Of a stretch of 64,000 nt of DNA, positions 59,497 through 64,000 are shown in pieces; the first letter of the stretch is position 1; the number at the start of each line of letters is the position of its first letter. The stretch spans positions 1-64,000 of the forward strand of contig CAYUDC010000002.1 in NCBI GenBank assembly GCA_964443415.1, given 5' to 3'. Source of the DNA: B1 sp964443415. Its GTDB lineage: Bacteria; Bacteroidota; Bacteroidia; UKL13-3. A program made the translations under genes and the position numbers. Below the pieces are notes generated by a model, which saw nothing but the letters and a program-made list of their open reading frames with translations, was not told where the DNA came from and did no database searches.

Positions 59497-61194
59497 TTAA
59501 TTACAAGGAATTTCTAACTCTACGATTATTTCATCTGGAATAGAAGCTGGTAATGTATACAAATAATCATAGCGCTTATTCTCATAATTTACAGAAAAGC
59601 GGTACTCTGTACTAGTTGAAAAACTTGTTTTAGGAAGAGAAACGGTGTTCCAATTTACACTGGCTGTGGCGGCATTGGCCGTAAAATTACTCCACAAAAT
59701 ACTGCTATTAGCAGGTTTGTTATTGCTTTGGTAATCGCTTTCCTTGATGTAGTAAACTGTGCTGCCTCCAGGTAAAGTGGCGTAATCTGTGCTTCCCGAT
59801 ACACATCTTGCTCTAAAATTACCTGTAAAAGTACTACTAGTTACCACACTACCTAAAGTGATTGAGATTTCACAAGTGTTAATGGCCCTAGTGGTTGAAG
59901 AAAATGATAATGAACGACTTGAGCCATTTACAATGGTGGTTAATTGTCCAGAAACAATCTCAACAGGCAGAGCTCCTTCATAATTTACAATTAGGCTATT
60001 TTGTGCTTTGTCATAAACAAAGCTTTGGGTAATTGGAATTTCAAATAATACATCTGTGCTTGTCATATTTCTAAAATATCGCACAGTAAAGTTAGCTTCA
60101 ATTGGGTTACCATCTAGCATATCCAAGGTAAAGGCGCTGCTTAAAGGAATAGTTAAGCTGCCGCATTTATTCTTCATAGAACCTGCAAGCCATGTACTTA
60201 AATGTGAGACTTCAAATTCAACAAATAACTTATTATTTACTTGGTCTTTTTGAACGATTGCCTGTGATTCGCTTACCCAACTTTTTGTGCCTTTGTCTTG
60301 GCTTAAAATATCTACCATATCACCTTCTGAATAATTTTGTCCGGTTAATGGGTTAAATTGATTTGCTGGTATTTCAATGAGTGCAAGGATGGGTTTTGAG
60401 AAATCTTTTACAGATTTGCCATCAGCAGCCATGGAGATGTTTAACCAACCAGCGGGAACGATGGTACTTTCTTCTTTTTTGCTGCCATTAGGGTTAAAAA
60501 TTAGATTGTCTGATTGTTTTCCAAACGACTTAATTGATTCTCCAGTACTGGCAGTAAAATGAAGGATATCGATGGCAATATTTCCTGTAACAGGTGTTCC
60601 ATTTTTATCCGTCATTTTAACACCTGATGGAATTTCTACCACAGCCTTTTCCGTTTTTTGCTCGGTAGCTGGCATCACAATAATTGTTTTTTGTGCTGTT
60701 GCACCACTACTATCTGTAACGGTGTTGCCTTTTGTTTTATCTGCACCTTTAGGTAATTCGTTTAAATTGGTAAGGTAAATGGTTTCATTTACAGGGTCTA
60801 CACTTTTTAACTTTACTGGATAAATAGCGGGTAAATACCCATCGGCTTTAATTTCTATATTAAATTCAATTGGATTGCTTGCGGTGGCTACAGTTCCTCT
60901 TCTTAAACAGATATTAACCATTCCGTTATTTACTGTAAACACCCTTCTTGCCCCAGAGTTAAAAACCACATCCGCATTTTTGCCACTAATGGTAACTTGG
61001 ATACCTTCTAAATTCTGATTAAAACCGCCTTTAGAAATGTCATGTATTTTAAATGAACTCGGCGCCGTCACAAAATCTGCTTTTGCCGTGATAGCAAACC
61101 CTTCGGCAGGGTTTTTTAGCTTACAGCCACTTTGTGAAATAAATGTTAATAGGGCTAGGGTAATAAGGCTAAAACCGAGTAATGATTTTTTCAT
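59497..61194 (-). CDS. Lipoprotein with carboxypeptidase-regulatory-like and ZU5-like regions
   Basis: A 565-residue lipoprotein (FISQSGC, lipidated Cys near 23). Residues ~60-150 look like a carboxypeptidase-regulatory-like beta domain (IQVTISGKNADVVFNSGARR, NIEIKADGYLPAIYPV). Residues ~185-345 resemble a ZU5-type segment: VEIPSGVKMTDKNGTPVTGN, NYSEGDMVDILSQDKGTKSW, VEFEVSHLSTWLAG. The rest is a beta-rich tail. Probably a surface lipoprotein, function unknown. It lies 51 bases after the barrel protein gene and is probably co-transcribed with it. Confidence 0.75.
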   Translation of the reverse strand: MKKSLLGFSLITLALLTFISQSGCKLKNPAEGFAITAKADFVTAPSSFKIHDISKGGFNQNLEGIQVTISGKNADVVFNSGARRVFTVNNGMVNICLRRGTVATASNPIEFNIEIKADGYLPAIYPVKLKSVDPVNETIYLTNLNELPKGADKTKGNTVTDSSGATAQKTIIVMPATEQKTEKAVVEIPSGVKMTDKNGTPVTGNIAIDILHFTASTGESIKSFGKQSDNLIFNPNGSKKEESTIVPAGWLNISMAADGKSVKDFSKPILALIEIPANQFNPLTGQNYSEGDMVDILSQDKGTKSWVSESQAIVQKDQVNNKLFVEFEVSHLSTWLAGSMKNKCGSLTIPLSSAFTLDMLDGNPIEANFTVRYFRNMTSTDVLFEIPITQSFVYDKAQNSLIVNYEGALPVEIVSGQLTTIVNGSSRSLSFSSTTRAINTCEISITLGSVVTSSTFTGNFRARCVSGSTDYATLPGGSTVYYIKESDYQSNNKPANSSILWSNFTANAATASVNWNTVSLPKTSFSTSTEYRFSVNYENKRYDYLYTLPASIPDEIIVELEIPCN

Positions 61195-61245
61195 ACATTC
61201 AGAATTAAAGATCGAATATACCTGAAAATGAATTGATTTTCCAAA

Positions 61246-61980
61246 TTATTTGGAGATTTTTATATTGATACTCAATGTTAAATACGGCAATAAGTAATAG
61301 TTTTTTAAATTATTCCTAAGTTTAGACTCTTCGGCTGAAGTGGGTTCAAGCATACCTGTTGTATAAAATCGCAATTTGGGTGAACCAATATAGTAGGTGC
61401 CAAAATCGGCACTAAAATTTACTCTTTTGTTGGGGAAAATTCTTCCAAACCCTACGCCAATAAACGGACATACTCTTTGGGTTTTTAATAAAAAGTAGAT
61501 ATTTCCTTGTTCGTCTGGACTTAAAGACACATCGCCTTGCCTTAAAGAATCACTGGGAGTTGCAGTAAAGTCGATTTTCGAATACATGAGGCCAACACCA
61601 CCAAAAAGGCGTAAAGAATTATTAAATGGGTGAAAGTCGAGAGCCATATTTGCCGATTGAAGCAGCGCTTCGCCATTCAGGTTTAACCTAAAACCTTTTC
61701 CGTAATTACCGCCCAACAATATTGCTTTACCATCAATGGTTATTACATCATTGTTTAATGGTAGTCTAAAGTAATGAGCATTAATTCGAAAACTAAGATT
61801 TTTTTTAGTAGCAAAGCCTTGTGCCAATTGAAAACCAAACCCATTTGAACCAGCTTGTAAGCCAATGGATGTTTTTCTTTTTGTGACTATCAAAGTGCTA
61901 TCGACTGAGTTGCTTGCCTTGGCTTGAACCGATGGTAGGGTTGTGGCAAATATTAAAAGTAGAAGAAGGTTTTTCATCAT
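61246..61980 (-). CDS. Outer-membrane beta-barrel-like protein
   Basis: A 244-residue protein with a signal peptide (~20 residues, ending VQA). The remainder has alternating strands with Gly/Asn/Phe turns (SIGLQAGSNGFGFQLAQGFATKKNLSFRINAHYF, LFGGVGLMYSKIDF, CPFIGVGFGRIFPNKRVNFSADFGTYYIGS) and ends YLLPYLTLSINIKISK, consistent with an outer membrane barrel. No close family known to me. It is followed by a lipoprotein gene. Confidence 0.75.
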   Translation of the reverse strand: MMKNLLLLLIFATTLPSVQAKASNSVDSTLIVTKRKTSIGLQAGSNGFGFQLAQGFATKKNLSFRINAHYFRLPLNNDVITIDGKAILLGGNYGKGFRLNLNGEALLQSANMALDFHPFNNSLRLFGGVGLMYSKIDFTATPSDSLRQGDVSLSPDEQGNIYFLLKTQRVCPFIGVGFGRIFPNKRVNFSADFGTYYIGSPKLRFYTTGMLEPTSAEESKLRNNLKNYYLLPYLTLSINIKISK

Positions 61981-62011
61981 AATGGTAGCACTAAGGTAAT
62001 TAAAATTGGGT

Positions 62012-62040
62012 AAAAAAAAAGCCCCAATTTTGGGGCTTTT
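62012..62040 (-). terminator. Terminator of rplY
   Basis: An 11-bp stem (62030-62040 with 62017-62027, two-base loop) is followed on the minus strand by a T-run. It lies 19 bases past the rplY stop and separates it from the barrel gene. Confidence 0.88.
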
Positions 62041-62058
62041 AAGTTGATTATAAATCGA

Positions 62059-62655
62059 TTATTTTTTCTTCTTACCTTCTTTTTCCTCTGCTTTAGCGGC
62101 TTCCTGCACTGCACGAGTAGTTTTGATGGTAACAATTGGGTTATTAGGAGAATCTAACAAGGTTAAGCCTTCGATAGCGCTCAATTCGCCCACTTTAATA
62201 GATTTACCAATTTCTAAATGTTCGATATTCACCTCGATAAAGTCTGGTAATACTGAAGGAAGTGCTCTTACTCTTAACTTCTTAGCCTTCACAATTAACT
62301 TACCACCTGCACGAACACCAACTGAATTTCCTACCACTTTCACTGGGATACCAATATCAACAGTTTTGTTTTCTTTAATTTCTTGAAAATCTGCGTGTAA
62401 GATAGACTCGTTTACTGGGTGATATTGAATGTCTTTTAACATGGCCATGTAAACTTCGCCATCGATATCCAATTTTACTTTGTAGGTGTTTGGTGTGTAA
62501 ACCAATAATTTAAAATCTGGTTCATACATTGAGAAATGAACGTGGTTTTCGCCACCATACAATACACATGGAACCTTTCCTTCGGTTCTTAAACTTTTAG
62601 ATGAAACCTTGCCGGTATTGTCGCGGCGGTTTCCAAACATTGCAATTGACTTCAT
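62059..62655 (-). CDS. rplY: Large ribosomal subunit protein bL25 (general stress protein Ctc)
   Basis: A 198-residue two-domain Ctc-type L25, which binds 5S rRNA. The N-terminal domain has KVSSKSLRTEGKVPCVLYGG and VNESILHADFQEI. The C-terminal TL5-like domain has PVKVVGNSVGVRAGGKLIVKAKKLRVRALPSVLPDFIEV. A Lys-rich tail closes it. It lies 84 bases after prs on the same strand and ends at its own terminator. prs-rplY is a common pair in Bacteroidota. Confidence 0.95.
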   Translation of the reverse strand: MKSIAMFGNRRDNTGKVSSKSLRTEGKVPCVLYGGENHVHFSMYEPDFKLLVYTPNTYKVKLDIDGEVYMAMLKDIQYHPVNESILHADFQEIKENKTVDIGIPVKVVGNSVGVRAGGKLIVKAKKLRVRALPSVLPDFIEVNIEHLEIGKSIKVGELSAIEGLTLLDSPNNPIVTIKTTRAVQEAAKAEEKEGKKKK

Positions 62656-62739
62656 ATATTTTATTTTTTCGGTTTACTCAAAGTTTTCCTGAACAATTAA
62701 GTTCAAAGTACTTCCCATCAACTATAGAACTAGGCCTTA

Positions 62740-63693
62740 TTAAGCTTTTTTGATTTCAAAAAGACTTGATATAGAGCCATGTTCGGTTATGTTACGAATG
62801 GCTTCTGCAAACAAATCTGCCACCGATAACACCTTGATTTTAGAACTTTCTTTTTTTAATGGGATGGTATCGGTAACAACCAATTCATCCAAAATACTAT
62901 TTTCAATGGTTTCATAAGCTTTACCACTTAAAACAGGGTGAGTACACATAGCCCTTACGCTTCTTGCACCTTTATCCTTAATAAGTTGGGCAGCTTTTGC
63001 CAAAGTATTACCAGTATCAATGATATCATCTACCATGATAACATCTTTACCAGTTACATCGCCAATAAGTGTCATCGAGGCAATTTCATTTGCTCTGCGT
63101 CTTTCCTTATCAACAATAACCATATCGCATCCCAATGCTTTTGCATAAATACGAGCTCTTGCGCTAGAGCCAATATCTGGGGAGGCAATCATTAAGTCGT
63201 GATTACTGATACTTAATTTTTGCATGTATGGTAAAAAAATCACTGAAGAATCTAAGTGATCCACAGGGATTTCAAAAAATCCTTGAATTTGTGGTGCATG
63301 TAAATCCATGGTGATAACCCTACTTGCACCTACTGAAGTTAAAATATCTGCTACTACTTTTGAACCAATAGAAACCCTAGGTTTGTCTTTTCTATCTTGC
63401 CTTGCCATTCCAAAATATGGAATAACAGCCGTAATATAATGTGCAGATGCTCTTTTAGCTGCATCTATCATGAGCAGCAACTCCATTAAATTGTCTGAAT
63501 TAGCAAAGGTACTTTGGATTAAAAATACATCACAACCTCTAACAGACTCATTAAAACTTGGTTGAAATTCGCCATCACTAAACTTCGAGATGACACAATC
63601 ACCGAGATTAAGGCCATAAGATTTTGCAACCTGTTCGGCTAAATACCTGGAGTTTGTTCCAGAGAATAATTTTACCTCGTTTTTAACAACCAT
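62740..63693 (-). CDS. prs: Ribose-phosphate pyrophosphokinase
   Basis: Makes PRPP from ribose 5-phosphate and ATP for nucleotide, His and Trp synthesis. The 317-residue protein has NSRYLAEQVAKSYGLNLGDC, PYFGMARQDRKDKPR (ATP loop), the metal/ribose segment ITMDLHAPQIQGFFEIPVDHL and the PRPP motif IMVDDIIDTGNTL. A terminator hairpin ends eight bases before its ATG, and tRNA-Gln is just upstream, so expression may depend on read-through from the tRNA. Confidence 0.96.
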   Translation of the reverse strand: MVVKNEVKLFSGTNSRYLAEQVAKSYGLNLGDCVISKFSDGEFQPSFNESVRGCDVFLIQSTFANSDNLMELLLMIDAAKRASAHYITAVIPYFGMARQDRKDKPRVSIGSKVVADILTSVGASRVITMDLHAPQIQGFFEIPVDHLDSSVIFLPYMQKLSISNHDLMIASPDIGSSARARIYAKALGCDMVIVDKERRRANEIASMTLIGDVTGKDVIMVDDIIDTGNTLAKAAQLIKDKGARSVRAMCTHPVLSGKAYETIENSILDELVVTDTIPLKKESSKIKVLSVADLFAEAIRNITEHGSISSLFEIKKA

Positions 63694-63698
63694 AATAT

Positions 63699-63727
63699 AA
63701 AAAAAGCCGCCTTTTGTAGCGGCTTTT
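63699..63727 (-). terminator. Intrinsic terminator between tRNA-Gln and prs
   Basis: A 9-bp stem (63719-63727 with 63702-63710) with an 8-base loop is followed on the minus strand by a T-run. It lies ten bases past the tRNA 3' end and ends six bases before the prs ATG. No promoter fits between it and prs. Confidence 0.8.
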
Positions 63728-63737
63728 CAGCTTTTTG

Positions 63738-63810
63738 TTGACCGACTAGGTTTCGAACCTAGACTCTTCTGAACCAAAATCAGACGTGTTGCCAGTTACA
63801 CCATCGGTCA
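63738..63810 (-). tRNA. tRNA-Gln (anticodon TTG)
   Basis: 73 bases fold into a full cloverleaf on the minus strand: 7-bp acceptor stem TGACCGA/TCGGTCA, D-arm GTGT/ACAC, anticodon stem TCTGA/TCAGA with loop TTTTGGT, and T-arm CTAGG-TTCGAAA-CCTAG. The anticodon TTG reads CAA (and CAG). The discriminator is A and CCA is not encoded. It lies upstream of prs, with a terminator between. Confidence 0.95.
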
Positions 63811-63821
63811 ATAAGGGATTG

Positions 63822-63850
63822 CAAAGGTAGAAAATTTTTAAAAAAACAAA
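63822..63850 (-). promoter_or_regulatory. Promoter of tRNA-Gln
   Basis: On the minus strand TTTG (63850-63847) is followed by 17 bases and TACCTTTG (63829-63822). Transcription would start a few bases before the tRNA at 63810. Confidence 0.55.
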
Positions 63851-63934
63851 AGAAAATCTCCATTTTTTTTATTTTCTATTGCTTCTCTGCAAAAATATGT
63901 CGTTTCACAGCATTTCTCAATAGATATTTGCGCA

Positions 63935-64000
63935 ATGAATGAGGCATATTGTATTGCATTGGTGTTTAGTAGGGCAGAACTGCGATTTCAATCTTATGCA
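63935..64000 (+). CDS. Possible start of a gene running off the window
   Basis: An ATG at 63935 opens a frame of 22 codons (MNEAYCIALVFSRAELRF...) that is still open at the window end. The stretch 63851-63934 holds no other gene I can see. The fragment is too short to recognise a family and may be chance. Confidence 0.25.
   Translation, partial: MNEAYCIALVFSRAELRFQSYA

Noticed and set aside
63769..63790. GGTTCAGA/TTCGAAA in the tRNA as members of the iterated motif
   Set aside because: They are tRNA stem and T-loop sequence and are explained by tRNA structure.

Overview
The window looks like a chromosomal segment of a Bacteroidota (Bacteroidetes) bacterium, near the Cytophagia/Chitinophagia/Sphingobacteriia side. 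The evidence is internal: type IX secretion (T9SS) sorting domains, a gliding-motility-type C-terminal domain, Bacteroidota-typical families (DUF4421, DUF5723-OmpA, DUF3127, DUF3108, choice-of-anchor proteins), many Cys-lipoproteins, AT-rich DNA, A-rich leaders without Shine-Dalgarno sequences, and -33/-7 promoters of the TTTG...TAnnTTTG type. There are no insertion sequences, CRISPR arrays or phage genes. Every stretch between genes is under about 200 bases. A run of 100 Ns (30584-30683) is an assembly gap inside infB.

Layout. 1-3168 is the 3' end of a giant secreted adhesin. 3.2-9.6 kb carries a rhodanese protein and a 1866-residue secreted 5'-nucleotidase fusion. 9.65-14.1 kb is housekeeping: tsaB, recJ, glycyl-tRNA synthetase, gcvH. 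14.1-16.0 kb is a carotenoid tailoring cluster (lycopene cyclase, CrtZ, CruF) suited to a monocyclic hydroxylated carotenoid. 16.0-22.0 kb has a DUF3108 protein, an ALDH7-type dehydrogenase, a retropepsin-like protein and an M1 peptidase. 22.1-28.0 kb on the plus strand has a TPR protein, phosphosulfolactate synthase, YqeY, a LOG-family protein and malic enzyme MaeB. 28.0-33.1 kb is the conserved rimP-nusA-infB operon followed by a small secreted protein. 33.2-36.6 kb holds envelope proteins including two overlapping DUF4421 paralogues. 36.6-45.5 kb has prolyl oligopeptidase, superoxide dismutase, tadA, a sugar dehydrogenase, aspS, an OB-fold protein, a FemAB-like acyltransferase and a Ppx/GppA phosphatase. 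45.5-49.1 kb is nrnA plus three FKBP isomerases in one overlapping operon. 49.2-54.7 kb has ndk, an OmpA-type protein and lipoproteins. 54.75-59.4 kb has cysS, a deacetylase, a flippase and pth. 59.5-63.8 kb has two envelope proteins, rplY, prs and tRNA-Gln.

Three things stand out. First, a 10-bp near-palindrome, GGTTCAAACC and its complement GGTTTGAACC, occurs 14 times by eye where base composition predicts about 0.1. It lies in all kinds of reading frames and between genes, so it looks like a DNA-level iterated site. Second, terminator hairpins sit on or just before start codons. The clearest is a perfect terminator between a consensus promoter and the rimP start, heading the operon that encodes NusA, itself a termination factor. 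Others cover the start codon of the gene after infB and separate tRNA-Gln from prs. Third, a terminator for the FKBP operon is written inside the coding sequence of the opposing phosphatase gene.
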